From: an uncultured SAR86 cluster bacterium
Lineage (GTDB): Bacteria; Pseudomonadota; Gammaproteobacteria; Magnimaribacterales; D2472
NCBI GenBank assembly: GCA_902594515.1
Contig: CACJML010000006.1
Span: 1 to 64,000, forward strand
Direction of reading: 5' to 3'
DNA length: 64,000 bases
Shown here: positions 9,588 through 18,836 of the stretch, in pieces
How the letters are laid out: the number at the start of each line of letters is the position of its first letter
How positions within the stretch are numbered: the first letter of the stretch is position 1
The notes under the pieces: generated by a model
What the model saw: only the letters and a program-made list of their open reading frames with translations
The model's database searches: none
Told to the model about the DNA's origin: nothing
Program-made: the position numbers and the translations under genes

Positions 9588-10493
9588 ATGACAATTAAAT
9601 TCGACGACAAAGTGGTAATAGTAACCGGTGCCGGTGGAGGTCTTGGTAAAAGTCATGCATTAGAATTTGCAAGACGTGGTGCCAAAGTTGTAGTTAATGA
9701 TTTGGGAGGCTCTGTGGATGGCTCAGGAGGCGCTAGTGATGCTGCCAATGCTGTTGTTGAAGAGATCAAAGCCGAAGGTGGAGAAGCGATTGCAAACGGC
9801 GCTAGTGTTGCTGATCAATCCGGTGTGCAGAATATGGTCGATGAAGTCATGTCGAAATGGGGCCGTATCGATGTCTTGGTTAACAATGCTGGGATTTTGC
9901 GTGATAAAAGCTTTCATAAAATTAGCTTAGAAGAATTTAATGCGGTGATGGATGTGCATTTTCAGGGCAGTGTCTACACCAGTCATGCCGTTTATCCTAT
10001 TATGCGTGAACAAAACTTCGGTAGAATTATCTTTACCAGTTCTTCAGGTGGGTTGAGCGGTAATTTTGGTCAAGCAAATTATGGTGCTGCAAAGATGGCA
10101 ATGATTGGCCTGATGAATTGCTTAAAGATTGAAGGTCAAAAATATAATGTTCATTCAAGTGCGGTGGCACCGGTTGCACTTTCAAGAATGACCGAAAATC
10201 TTTTTCCTGAAGGCATTGGTGAGCGTTTCTTACCTGAATATGTTACTCCAGCGGTAATTTATTTGGCCAGTGACGACGCTCCAAATGGAGCGATTATTGG
10301 AGCTGGAGCAGGTGTCTTTACTCAGTTTAGAATCTTTGAAACCATGGGCTTAGCGCTAGGTACTGAAGATGATATGACGCCTGAAAACATTGCAGCTGGC
10401 TGGAGCTCAGTTGCGGATATGGATGATGCCAGAGAGCTCTTCAGCGGACCTGAACAAACGATCAAAATTTTAGAACAAGCAGATAAAGCTTAG
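9588..10493 (+). CDS. Short-chain dehydrogenase, 3-hydroxyacyl-CoA DH (HSD17B4/Fox2) type
   Basis: 301 aa, longer than a standard 250-aa SDR. NAD motif VTGAGGGLGKSHALEFA, NNAG at about residue 100, catalytic Ser in FTSSSG, and Tyr/Lys in NYGAAKMA. The NDLGGSVDGSGG segment after the second strand is typical of the peroxisomal multifunctional-enzyme dehydrogenase family, so oxidation of a 3-hydroxyacyl-CoA is the likely reaction. A strong ribosome site (AGGAGA) lies 5 bp before ATG. It ends 3 bp from the convergent GST gene. Confidence 0.88.
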   Translation: MTIKFDDKVVIVTGAGGGLGKSHALEFARRGAKVVVNDLGGSVDGSGGASDAANAVVEEIKAEGGEAIANGASVADQSGVQNMVDEVMSKWGRIDVLVNNAGILRDKSFHKISLEEFNAVMDVHFQGSVYTSHAVYPIMREQNFGRIIFTSSSGGLSGNFGQANYGAAKMAMIGLMNCLKIEGQKYNVHSSAVAPVALSRMTENLFPEGIGERFLPEYVTPAVIYLASDDAPNGAIIGAGAGVFTQFRIFETMGLALGTEDDMTPENIAAGWSSVADMDDARELFSGPEQTIKILEQADKA

Positions 10494-10496
10494 TTT

Positions 10497-11108
10497 TTAG
10501 ACTTGGCAGCTAGGTCGAGCGGATAAGAGCTCGTTGTAGCTGCTGATGTTCTCAAAATCTTCCATCGGGATCTTATTGAGCGGCAAAAACATCTGAATCG
10601 TTGTAATGACCTGAATATCAGCAAAGCTAAAGGCATCCCCAGCAATGTATTCTGAACTAGCAAGATGCTTATCAAAGTACTTCAATGAGCCCAGCGCAAC
10701 GTCTCGTTGTTGCTCTCCATAAGATGCGTTTTGATTTTCCATTTTCGCCATAGCGGGATGGGTATGCCTGAAGGTCATCGCCAGCGGCAGCATTAACTCA
10801 AACACCACACGGTTTTGCCACATCTCAATGGCAGCTTTTTCTATGGATGAACTCCCAAATAAACTGGGTTCAGGATATAAGTCTTCTAAGTATCTGCAGA
10901 TGGCTGTGGATTCAGTGATGATGGTTTCATCATCCAACACTAAAGCTGGGACCTTGGCATTGGGTGCGATGGCCCGATACTCAGGAGATTTATGCTCTCC
11001 TTGCATCAGGTCCAAGTTAACCACCTCAATGTCAGAGATATTCTTTTCGGCAATAAAGATCAGGACTTTACGAGGGCTGTTCGCCCCCTTGGCACTGTAA
11101 AGTTTCAT
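10497..11108 (-). CDS. Glutathione S-transferase family protein
   Basis: 203 aa counted from ATG 11108 (MKLYSAKGANSPRKV), chosen because it aligns with GST N-termini and is preceded by AAAGGG; the open frame extends further up but into nrdB. The thioredoxin-fold half carries a Ser in the active position (GANSPRK), the cis-Pro motif KVPALVLDD and the glutathione-binding ESTAICRYLE. The helical C-terminal half contains FSFADIQ. It follows nrdB by 7 bp and may be read through from the ribonucleotide reductase operon. Substrate unknown. Confidence 0.88.
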   Translation of the reverse strand: MKLYSAKGANSPRKVLIFIAEKNISDIEVVNLDLMQGEHKSPEYRAIAPNAKVPALVLDDETIITESTAICRYLEDLYPEPSLFGSSSIEKAAIEMWQNRVVFELMLPLAMTFRHTHPAMAKMENQNASYGEQQRDVALGSLKYFDKHLASSEYIAGDAFSFADIQVITTIQMFLPLNKIPMEDFENISSYNELLSARPSCQV

Positions 11109-11115
11109 CCCTTTT

Positions 11116-12348
11116 TTAGTCCCAGCTAAGCGCTCCCCCTGTTTGATACTCGATGACCCGGGTTTCAAAGAAGTTCTTTTCTTTTCTTAGATCCATGATT
11201 TCTGACATCCATGGGAAAGGATTCGTTGCTCCTTGAAACTCTTCGGTTAATCCAATTTGGGTGAGCCTTCTGTTAGCAATAAATTGTAGGTACTCTTCCA
11301 TCATTGCTGCGTTCATACCCAGCACACCTCTTGGCATGGTATCTCTTGCATACTCAATCTCTAGTTGAGTACCTTCAAGAATCATCTGAGCAGCTTCTTG
11401 CTTCATGGCTTCATCCCAAAGGTGTGGGTTTTCTAATTTAATTTGGTTGATTACATCGATTCCAAAATTCACATGCATTGACTCATCCCTTAAGATGTAT
11501 TGGAACTGCTCTGCGGTTCCTGTCATCTTATTTCTGCGACCCATGGATAGGATTTGAGTAAACCCACAATAGAAGAAGATGCCTTCAAGCACGCAATAAA
11601 ATGCGATTAAATTCTTCAGCAACTGCTTATCGGATTCAACATCACCAGTGGTGAAGTTTGGATCGGATATTTCTTTGGTGTATTTGAGACCCCAGGAGGC
11701 TTTCTTAGCCACACACGGTATTTCTCTATACATGTTAAAGATCTCACCTTCATCCATTCCTAAGGACTCAATACAGTATTGGTAAGCATGGGTGTGGATC
11801 GCTTCTTCCAGGCTTTGTCTTAGAATATACTGTCGGCATTCTGGATTGGTGATCAGTCGATAGATCGCCAAAACCAAGTTATTTGCCACCAAAGAATCTG
11901 CTGTTGAGAAGAAACCAAGGCTTCTTTTTACAATCATGCGTTCATCATCAGTCAAGCCTTCTTCAGACTTCCATAAGGCCACGTCAGCCGTCATATTAAC
12001 TTCTTGCGGCATCCAATGGTTGGCGCTGCCATCAAGATATTTCTGCCATGCCCAATCGTATTTAAAAGGGACCAGCTGGTTAAGATCTGCTTTGCAATTA
12101 ATCATTGCTTTTTGATCGACTTCCACTCTTCCGCCAAGAGCATCCAGCTCTTTGACGCCTTCTTCTACATCTAAGTTTTGTAGTGATTGAGCAGCTTGTG
12201 CTGCTCTTACTCCGGCCTCAACGCTTGAAACCTCTTCTTTGACCTCTGGTACTTCAGCGACAGCCTCTTGAACAACCGGTTTGGTTGTCATGGCTTCTTG
12301 CTGAACTACAGCGGCTTCGTCTTTATTATATTCATCCCAATTTAACAT
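11116..12348 (-). CDS. nrdB: Class I ribonucleotide reductase beta subunit
   Basis: 410 aa. R2 subunit carrying the diiron-tyrosyl cofactor that starts the radical for NrdA. Ligands and radical Tyr are visible: Asp in [10 protein letters not shown], then [11 protein letters not shown], whose E-A-I-H-T-H-A-Y spacing equals the E115/H118/Y122 pattern, so a Tyr-radical (class Ia-like) enzyme rather than the Phe-containing Ic type. Later ligands lie in VLEGIFFY and [10 protein letters not shown]. About 75 N-terminal residues, rich in Ala/Glu/Val, form a low-complexity extension. AAGGAG precedes the ATG, 17 bp after nrdA. Confidence 0.96.
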   Translation of the reverse strand: MLNWDEYNKDEAAVVQQEAMTTKPVVQEAVAEVPEVKEEVSSVEAGVRAAQAAQSLQNLDVEEGVKELDALGGRVEVDQKAMINCKADLNQLVPFKYDWAWQKYLDGSANHWMPQEVNMTADVALWKSEEGLTDDERMIVKRSLGFFSTADSLVANNLVLAIYRLITNPECRQYILRQSLEEAIHTHAYQYCIESLGMDEGEIFNMYREIPCVAKKASWGLKYTKEISDPNFTTGDVESDKQLLKNLIAFYCVLEGIFFYCGFTQILSMGRRNKMTGTAEQFQYILRDESMHVNFGIDVINQIKLENPHLWDEAMKQEAAQMILEGTQLEIEYARDTMPRGVLGMNAAMMEEYLQFIANRRLTQIGLTEEFQGATNPFPWMSEIMDLRKEKNFFETRVIEYQTGGALSWD

Positions 12349-12365
12349 TTTCTACTCCTTATACT

Positions 12366-15263
12366 TTATTGGCATGCCTCACAATCCGGATCATCCAGAG
12401 AGCAGGCACTCGGTACCGGGGCAGGTGTTCCAAGTTGACCATTTTCAGTAGTTTCTGCACCTGAGCTCACTGCATTCAGCGTACCCTGGTTCACTGTTGA
12501 TTTTTCTGTGGTTGTTGCGGCGATTGATCTCAAATAATAAGTTGTTTTGAGTCCGCATAACCACGCCATTCTATAGGTGATATCTAGTTTCTTACCGTTT
12601 GCGTTGGAAATGTACAGATTGAGCGATTGTGCTTGATCGATCCATTTCTGCCTGCGGCTGGCTGCTTCAACTATATATCTAGGCTCCACTTCAAACGCTG
12701 TTGAAAATAGAGTCTTTACTTCATCTGGAATTCTTGAAATTTGAGCAAGGCTGCCTTCAAAGAATTTTAAGTCATTGATCATGACATCATCCCAAAGCCC
12801 AAGCTCTTTTAATTTTGTTACGAGGTGCGGATTTACTATTGTAAATTCACCCGAGAGATTCGATTTAACATACAAGTTTTGATAGGTAGGCTCAATTGAT
12901 TGAGTCACACCAGTAATATTTGAGATGGTAGCAGTTGGAGCAATTGCCATCACATTTGAGTTTCTCATACCATCTTTTTTGACCCGTTTACGTAAAGCGT
13001 CCCAATCCAAGGTTTCTGATTTATCAACCTTAAGGTACTCTGATCCTCGATTCTTCTCTAAGATCTCAATTGAATCTTTAGGGAAGATGCCTTGGCTCCA
13101 TAAAGACCCTTCGTAGGTTTTATAGCTGCCTCGTTCTTTAGCAAGCGCTGATGAAGCTGAAATGGCATAGTAGCTAATCATTTCCATGCTTTTATCAGCA
13201 AAATCTACCGCTGCCTCTGAGCAATAGGGAATGTCTTGCATGTAAAGTGCATCTTGGAAGCCCATCATTCCAAGTCCGATGGGTCTGTGCTTCAGATTTG
13301 AATTTTCTGCTGTATCCACTGAGTAGTAATTAATGTCGATGACGTTATCCAGCATTCTTAATGCAGTGGTAACAGTTTGCTTAATTTTTTCTTCATCCAA
13401 CGTACCGTTTACCATGTGGTTGGCTAGGTTGACTGAGCCTAGGTTACAAACTGCAATCTCATCTTGACTGGTGTTGAGTGTAATTTCAGTACATAAATTC
13501 GATGAGTGAATGACTCCAGTGTGCTGTTGAGGAGAGCGTAAATTACATGAATCTTTGAAGGTGATCCATGGATGGCCTGTTTCAAAGAGCATGGTAAGCA
13601 TTTTTCTCCAAATCTCTTTAGCAGGAACCTTTTTGTGCTGTTGCATCTCTCCATTTGCTGCTAATTCCTCGTACTCGGTGTACCTTCTTTCAAATTCTAA
13701 ACCAGTAAGATCATGCAAATCTGAAGTTTCGCCCGGTGAAAAGAGTGTCCACTCAGCATCCTGCTCAACTCTTTTCATAAATAAATCTGGTACCCAGTTG
13801 GCTGTGTTCATGTCGTGTGTTCGTCTGCGATCATCACCAGTATTTTTTCTTAGCTCTAAGAATTCTTCGATATCAAGATGCCAGGTTTCTAGATAGGCAC
13901 ACATGGCACCTTTTCTTTTACCGCCTTGATTAACAGCAACCGCTGTATCGTTTGCAACTTTCAAGAACGGTACGACGCCCTGACTCTTTCCGTTGGTGCC
14001 TTTAATATAGGAACCAAGCGCTCTTACAGGGGTCCAATCGTTGCCTAATCCGCCGGCCCATTTAGACAGTAGGGCATTGTCTTTCATAGCAGAAAAGATC
14101 CCATCCAAATCATCAGGAACCGTAGTTAGGTAACAAGATGAGAGTTGCGGTCTTAGAGTTCCAGAATTAAATAATGTTGGCGTTGAACTCATGTAATCAA
14201 AGCTGGAAAGCAGGCGATAAAACTCTATCGCTCTCTCTTCTTTTTGAGACTCTTCTGCTGCAAGACCCATGGCAACGCGCATAAAGAAAATCTGTGGAAG
14301 CTCATAGCGAATATCTTGGGAATGAATGAAGTACCTGTCGTACAAGGTTTGCAACCCAAGATAGGTAAATTTGTAATCTCTTTCAGCTTCTATGGCTGCG
14401 CCAAGTTTAGCTAGATCGTATTCTTTTAGCTTTGGATCAAGCATTTCGAGCTCGATGCCTTTATCGATAAATGCAGCAAGTGCTTTGGGGTAGTATTCAT
14501 CCATTTCAGGCTGAGTACTCTCCTCAGCAACACCCAAAAATGAAAGGGCTTCCGCTCTAAGTTCATCCAGCAAGATCCGCGCTGTAACATAAGTATAGTT
14601 TGGCTCTTGTTCCACCTTTGTTCTAGCAGACATAATCAGAGCAGCTCGCATGTCGCTCAATGAGACGCCGTCATAAAGATTTTTTAGTGACTCATCCAGA
14701 ACTTCTTTTGGATCAACATCAGTTAATCCTTCGCAGGCATGAGTGATCACAGAGGAAACTCTATTTAAATCTAGTGGAACCTGTGAACCATCGCTTTTGG
14801 TTACTTTGATGGTTGGATGGTCTTGGCTTGCTTCAGCTGGAGCTTCTGGAGCATCTTTACTTCTTTCTTGAGCTCTTTCCTCACGATAAAGAATGTACTT
14901 TCTTGCAACAGTGTACTCTTCGTTGCGCATGAGCTGTAACTCAACTTGATCTTGTATCTCTTCAATGTGAATGGTTCCACCGGAAGGCATTCTGCGATCA
15001 AATATTTCCATCACATCAGAGGTAATATCTTCGACTTTAATGTGGATCCTTTCACTTGCAGCAGCGTTACCGGATTCATTTGCAAGAAATGCTTTGGTGA
15101 TTGCTACCTTAATTTTGTCTTCTTCAAAAGGAACTACTTTTCCGTTCCTTTTAATGACTCTTAGCTTCCCTGGTGCTGTTAAGTTGATCTCGCTGTTTTG
15201 TGTTTCTAGGCTTGCATTTTGCGCTGCTGTGGCCTGAGTTTTTTCTAACTCTTGTAATGACAT
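12366..15263 (-). CDS. nrdA: Class I ribonucleotide reductase alpha subunit, two ATP-cones
   Basis: 965 aa. It reduces ribonucleotides to deoxyribonucleotides. Two N-terminal ATP-cone regulatory domains are seen: residues ~33-125 (RVIKRNGKVVPFEEDKI) and ~150-240 (IKVTKSDGSQVPLDLNRV). The barrel contains the active-site Cys in QLSSCYLTT, SNLCTEITLN with the Cys/Glu pair, and AVCNLGSVN. The tail CSLDDPDCEACQ ends in the redox Cys pair that accepts electrons from thioredoxin/glutaredoxin. GAGG lies before ATG. Upstream lie NrdR and DnaA boxes; nrdB is downstream. Confidence 0.97.
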   Translation of the reverse strand: MSLQELEKTQATAAQNASLETQNSEINLTAPGKLRVIKRNGKVVPFEEDKIKVAITKAFLANESGNAAASERIHIKVEDITSDVMEIFDRRMPSGGTIHIEEIQDQVELQLMRNEEYTVARKYILYREERAQERSKDAPEAPAEASQDHPTIKVTKSDGSQVPLDLNRVSSVITHACEGLTDVDPKEVLDESLKNLYDGVSLSDMRAALIMSARTKVEQEPNYTYVTARILLDELRAEALSFLGVAEESTQPEMDEYYPKALAAFIDKGIELEMLDPKLKEYDLAKLGAAIEAERDYKFTYLGLQTLYDRYFIHSQDIRYELPQIFFMRVAMGLAAEESQKEERAIEFYRLLSSFDYMSSTPTLFNSGTLRPQLSSCYLTTVPDDLDGIFSAMKDNALLSKWAGGLGNDWTPVRALGSYIKGTNGKSQGVVPFLKVANDTAVAVNQGGKRKGAMCAYLETWHLDIEEFLELRKNTGDDRRRTHDMNTANWVPDLFMKRVEQDAEWTLFSPGETSDLHDLTGLEFERRYTEYEELAANGEMQQHKKVPAKEIWRKMLTMLFETGHPWITFKDSCNLRSPQQHTGVIHSSNLCTEITLNTSQDEIAVCNLGSVNLANHMVNGTLDEEKIKQTVTTALRMLDNVIDINYYSVDTAENSNLKHRPIGLGMMGFQDALYMQDIPYCSEAAVDFADKSMEMISYYAISASSALAKERGSYKTYEGSLWSQGIFPKDSIEILEKNRGSEYLKVDKSETLDWDALRKRVKKDGMRNSNVMAIAPTATISNITGVTQSIEPTYQNLYVKSNLSGEFTIVNPHLVTKLKELGLWDDVMINDLKFFEGSLAQISRIPDEVKTLFSTAFEVEPRYIVEAASRRQKWIDQAQSLNLYISNANGKKLDITYRMAWLCGLKTTYYLRSIAATTTEKSTVNQGTLNAVSSGAETTENGQLGTPAPVPSACSLDDPDCEACQ

Positions 15264-15293
15264 ATTTTTCCTCTTTTGCCTTCTTTCCTCGCT

Positions 15294-15322
15294 TGCCTAA
15301 ATTGGATCTAGGCAGTTTTTTT
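15294..15322 (+). terminator. Hairpin plus T-run in the nrdA leader (terminator-like, + orientation)
   Basis: TGCCTA (15294-15299) and TAGGCA (15309-15314) form a 6-bp stem followed by GTTTTTTTTC. The arrangement is that of an intrinsic terminator read rightward, that is antisense to nrdA. On the nrdA mRNA the same stem sits about 30 nt before the start, preceded by an A-run. It could block antisense transcripts or shape the leader; no plus-strand transcript that it would end is evident. Confidence 0.45.
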
Positions 15323-15385
15323 TCTGGGGTGAGGTAAGAAAGATAATTTTTTAATCTTTATTGCCTAAAGGTGATTTAACTTTAT

Positions 15386-15394
15386 TGTGGATAA
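15386..15394 (-). promoter_or_regulatory. DnaA box (perfect) upstream of nrdA
   Basis: TGTGGATAA, the reverse complement of TTATCCACA. It lies 123 bp upstream of the nrdA start and 16 bp from the NrdR box. In E. coli DnaA binds the nrdAB promoter; similar cell-cycle coupling is inferred here. Confidence 0.65.
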
Positions 15395-15409
15395 AGAATC
15401 AAGCAAAAA

Positions 15410-15425
15410 ACACAATATATTGTGA
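15410..15425 (-). promoter_or_regulatory. NrdR box 1 upstream of nrdA
   Basis: ACACAATATATTGTGA differs from the NrdR consensus ACACwATATwTTGTGT at one base only. NrdR is the nucleotide-sensing repressor of ribonucleotide reductase genes and binds paired boxes. This strong box lies 147 bp from the nrdA start. Confidence 0.85.
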
Positions 15426-15440
15426 AAAATTTCAAAAATA

Positions 15441-15456
15441 TATCAATATGCTGTAT
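15441..15456 (-). promoter_or_regulatory. NrdR box 2 (weaker)
   Basis: TATCAATATGCTGTAT keeps the central CAATAT and TGT of the NrdR consensus but has about six mismatches. Its start is exactly 31 bp from box 1, three helical turns, which is the expected NrdR box spacing. That spacing is the main support. Confidence 0.6.
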
Positions 15457-15495
15457 TTAAGGTGTTTTCCATTTGTGGGTTAACAGTTGATAATA

Positions 15496-15504
15496 TGTGG
15501 ATAA
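15496..15504 (-). promoter_or_regulatory. DnaA box (perfect) between NrdR boxes and glpK
   Basis: A second perfect TGTGGATAA lies 18 bp before the glpK start. A degenerate copy, TGTGGGTTA, lies at 15474-15482. It may serve nrdA, glpK or neither. Confidence 0.55.
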
Positions 15505-15521
15505 AATATAAGATTGTTCCC

Positions 15522-16970
15522 ATGTCACACGTTCTTGCAATCGACCAAGGCACATCTTCATCAAGAACAATAATTTTTGACACGCAACTAAGAAAAGTTG
15601 AATCTTTGCAGGAAGAATATCCATTAGATTATCCAAAATCGGGCTGGGTAGAGATTGATCCCAAAGCATTGATGTCCTCTGTTGAAAATACCTTGGAACC
15701 GTTATTAAAGAAATACAAAAATACCATCGAAGCCATTGGCATCACCAACCAAAGAGAGTCCACTGTGGTGTGGGAGAGAAAATCAGGCAAACCAATTTAC
15801 CCAATTATTGTTTGGCAAGATAGACGAACCGAAGATTTTTGCAAAAAAATTAAAGCCGAAGGCAAAGAGAACCTTATTTTTAAAAAGACTGGGCTCCAAG
15901 TTGATCCTTATTTCTCTGCTACCAAAATAGCTTGGATTTTAGATAATGTTCCTGAGTCAAGACAAAAGGCTGAAAAAGGTGATCTGCTGTTTGGAACCAT
16001 AGATACTTACCTTTTATGGCAGTTAGCTGGCGAACATAAAACCGATGTCACAAATGCCTCCAGAACCATGCTCTATAACATCAACAGCAATGAATGGGAT
16101 GAGGATTTATTAGAACTTTTTAATATACCTAAAAAAATATTGCCGCAGGTTGAACAAAGCAGTCATGAATTTGGTCAGTACAAGGACACAAATATTAAAA
16201 TTACAGGAATCATTGGCGATCAACAGGCAGCATTATTTGGTCAGCAGTGTTTTAGTGTGAGTTCAATGAAAGCAACCTTTGGTACGGGGTGTTTTCTGAT
16301 GGCTAACACGGGGAGTGAGCCCAAATATTCTAATCAGGGATTACTGACCACCATTGGTTACGGAGTCTCCAATACAACCGCATATGCACTGGAAGGCAGT
16401 ATTTTTTCATGCGGGACAATTGTTAAATGGTTGCGAGATGGTCTTGGCTTTTTTAAAGATGCAAGCGAGACCGAAGCACTCATTAATAAAGACTGGAGTT
16501 CAAATGGTGTACTGTTTATTCCTGCTTTGTCAGGGCTTGGAGTGCCACACTGGAACCCAACCATCAAAGGTTCTTTTTATGGGCTTACCGCTGACAATAT
16601 CAAAGAAGACCTTATAACAGCGGCCTTTAAATCAATTGCCTATCAGTTAAAAGATATCCTAAAGCTTCTTGAAACAGAGGGCTTGGTGGTTGAGGGCCTA
16701 TCAATTGATGGCGGGATGACGGTGAATAAGACTTTTTGCCAAATGTTAAGTGATATATTGGAGGAGCAAATTAATGTTTCCGAAAATCCTGAGAGTACGG
16801 CAATTGGAGCAGCTTCTGTTGCAATGGTTGGTGTTGGTTTGGCTTCAGGGCTTGATGATCTAAAGAAAGTCTCATCAGTAGGAGCTATATTTAATCCTAA
16901 GAGCTCTTTGGATCAAGAAGACTACTCAAACTGGCAAGCAAATCTAGAGTTGTTAACAGCAAATTATTAA
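15522..16970 (+). CDS. glpK: Glycerol kinase
   Basis: 482 aa from ATG 15522 (MSHVLAIDQGTSSSR), chosen because the FGGY-kinase phosphate-binding motif AIDQGTSSSR must begin near residue 5; the frame is open 60 bp further up. Substrate-binding segments GITNQREST and WQDRRTEDFC, the ATPase elements IGDQQAALFGQ and FGTGCFLM, and the adenosine motif LSIDGGMTVN are all in place. It phosphorylates glycerol to glycerol-3-phosphate. No facilitator or glpD adjoins it. It diverges from nrdA and is convergent with the ABC ATPase, sharing TTAA as stop overlap. Confidence 0.95.
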   Translation: MSHVLAIDQGTSSSRTIIFDTQLRKVESLQEEYPLDYPKSGWVEIDPKALMSSVENTLEPLLKKYKNTIEAIGITNQRESTVVWERKSGKPIYPIIVWQDRRTEDFCKKIKAEGKENLIFKKTGLQVDPYFSATKIAWILDNVPESRQKAEKGDLLFGTIDTYLLWQLAGEHKTDVTNASRTMLYNINSNEWDEDLLELFNIPKKILPQVEQSSHEFGQYKDTNIKITGIIGDQQAALFGQQCFSVSSMKATFGTGCFLMANTGSEPKYSNQGLLTTIGYGVSNTTAYALEGSIFSCGTIVKWLRDGLGFFKDASETEALINKDWSSNGVLFIPALSGLGVPHWNPTIKGSFYGLTADNIKEDLITAAFKSIAYQLKDILKLLETEGLVVEGLSIDGGMTVNKTFCQMLSDILEEQINVSENPESTAIGAASVAMVGVGLASGLDDLKKVSSVGAIFNPKSSLDQEDYSNWQANLELLTANY

Positions 16971-17587
16971 CCTATAACTATTTCTTCATCAAAGAAATTG
17001 TCTCCAACTGCTTCATTGTTATGTGACACCACCAAGCAAGGGATTTGATTTTTAATCACGTAGCTTTTAATAAAATCTTTTGTATTTTCTAAAACCTTAG
17101 AATCTAGAGCCGAAAAAGGCTCATCGCACATCAAAATATTCGGTTGATGAAGTACTGTTCTGGCAATGGCAACTCGTTGTTGCTGACCGCCAGATATTTC
17201 TTCTGGATATTTATTTTTGAGCTTGTTAATGTCCAACTGATGCAAAGCTTTGTTAATTTTTTCTTCAGTGATGTTTTTGTTCCCAAAAGAAATATTGTTA
17301 ATTACGTTTAAGTGGGGGAACAAAGCATAATCCTGAAAAACCAATCCAACTCTTCTTTTTTCAATTAACAACTTTTGTTTATTGTTATAAAAGACTTCCT
17401 CACCAAGAGTTATGACACCGCTTTGAGGAGATTGGATTCCAGCGATTAAATGCAAAAGAGTAGTCTTGCCAGCTCCACTGGGTCCATTTAGATGAAGAAT
17501 CTTGCCGGGAAGTGCCTTTAAATCAAATGACTGAAAAATTTCTTTATCAGGATAATTAAAATTTAGACCTTTGATTTCTAGCAACAT
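16967..17587 (-). CDS. ABC transporter ATP-binding protein, orphan
   Basis: 206 aa, a minimal ATPase. Walker A GPSGAGKTT, Q-loop in VFQDYALFPHLN, signature SGGQQQR, Walker B ILMCDEPFSAL and H-loop VVSHN are all intact. Sequence style resembles the thiamine, molybdate and phosphonate import ATPases (ThiQ/ModC-like), which are similarly short, but no permease or binding protein is next to it, so the substrate cannot be told. It lies tail to tail with glpK and diverges from serA. Confidence 0.88.
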   Translation of the reverse strand: MLLEIKGLNFNYPDKEIFQSFDLKALPGKILHLNGPSGAGKTTLLHLIAGIQSPQSGVITLGEEVFYNNKQKLLIEKRRVGLVFQDYALFPHLNVINNISFGNKNITEEKINKALHQLDINKLKNKYPEEISGGQQQRVAIARTVLHQPNILMCDEPFSALDSKVLENTKDFIKSYVIKNQIPCLVVSHNNEAVGDNFFDEEIVIG

Positions 17588-17657
17588 AATAAATCTTTGA
17601 ACAATTTTTGTAGTGAGTAGTGATTTTATCTCATTTAGAGATTATGATCATTCCCCT

Positions 17658-18836
17658 ATGTACACCTATAAAACATTAAACGCCATAGCGTCAGAGGGAA
17701 CTGATGTTCTTGGTGAGGCTGGCTTTAAGGTTGATGAAGATAATTTTGATGCTCTGGTCTTAAGAAGTCACAAGCTTTCAGCAGACGAGTTCTCTGACAA
17801 CCTAAAGTGCATTGGTAGAGCGGGAGCTGGGTACAACAATATTCCGGTTGATGAAGCTACTAAAAAAGGCATTGTTGTTTTTAATACTCCCGGTGCAAAT
17901 GCGAATGCGGTAAAAGAATTAGTTGTTTGCGGTTTGCTATTAGCTTCAAGAGGCATTGTTCAGGGATCAGTATTTTCATCAAGTCTTGAAAGTTCAGATG
18001 ATAATGCGCTCAATCAATCTGTTGAACAAGCCAAAAAAACTTTCAAAGGCAATGAAGTTCAGGGTAAAACTCTTGGAATTATTGGTTTAGGGGCCATTGG
18101 ATCTATGGTGGCTCAATCTGCAGCCAGTCTAGGCATGAAAATTATTGGTTATGATCCCCATATTTCCATTGACGCTGCTTGGAGACTTCCATCTGATGTT
18201 GAAAAGGCAAGCTCAATACCAGCCTTATTAAAAAAATCTGATTACATTAGTATTCACGTCCCGCTCATAGATGAAACAAAAAATTTGATTGATAGCGAAG
18301 CATTTATGGCCATGAAAAATGGTACTAAATTGATCAACCTTTCACGTGGGGGTATTGTGAATGACGAGCATGCATTGCAAGCCCTAGAGAGCGGCATATT
18401 ATCAGCCTACGTGACCGATTTCCCAACAAAAGCGCTTATTCAGCGGAGTCAGTCCAATGGTGATGTAATTTTATTGCCTCACTTAGGTGCCTCAACTCAT
18501 GAAGCAGAAGTAAATTGTGCTTTTATGGCAGCTAATCAAATAAAGGACTATTTAGTAAATGGAAATGTGACTAATTCAGTTAATTTTCCTCCAATTACCT
18601 TAGAGAAATCAACCGGCAATAGGATTCTTGTGATTAACAAGAATGAGCCTGGAATGATTGGACAAATTGCAGACAAAATTGCTGATGAGGGCTACAACAT
18701 TGAAGATATGTCAAACAAAAGCAGAGACTCAATAGCAATCAATCTTATTGATGTAGACAAGCCTGTAGATCAAAGTTCAGTTGACGCGCTCAGTCAGATT
18801 GATCATGTGCTTGTGGTTAGATCAATTAACCACTAG
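17658..18836 (+). CDS. serA: D-3-phosphoglycerate dehydrogenase
   Basis: 392 aa from ATG 17658 (MYTYKTLNAI), which aligns with SerA N-termini; a GTG at 17613 in the same frame is an alternative. It is the first enzyme of serine synthesis. NAD motif GLGAIGSMVAQSAASLG, catalytic Arg in LSRGGIVND, catalytic His in LLPHLGAST, then a C-terminal ACT domain (VINKNEPGMIGQIADKIA) for serine feedback. The length is that of the short type with ACT but without the intervening ASB domain. No clear ribosome site is seen. Its stop shares CTAG with the next, convergent gene. Confidence 0.93.
   Translation: MYTYKTLNAIASEGTDVLGEAGFKVDEDNFDALVLRSHKLSADEFSDNLKCIGRAGAGYNNIPVDEATKKGIVVFNTPGANANAVKELVVCGLLLASRGIVQGSVFSSSLESSDDNALNQSVEQAKKTFKGNEVQGKTLGIIGLGAIGSMVAQSAASLGMKIIGYDPHISIDAAWRLPSDVEKASSIPALLKKSDYISIHVPLIDETKNLIDSEAFMAMKNGTKLINLSRGGIVNDEHALQALESGILSAYVTDFPTKALIQRSQSNGDVILLPHLGASTHEAEVNCAFMAANQIKDYLVNGNVTNSVNFPPITLEKSTGNRILVINKNEPGMIGQIADKIADEGYNIEDMSNKSRDSIAINLIDVDKPVDQSSVDALSQIDHVLVVRSINH

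Noticed and set aside
13555-13896. 113-aa plus-strand frame inside nrdA
   Set aside because: Shadow frame; nrdA is intact across it.
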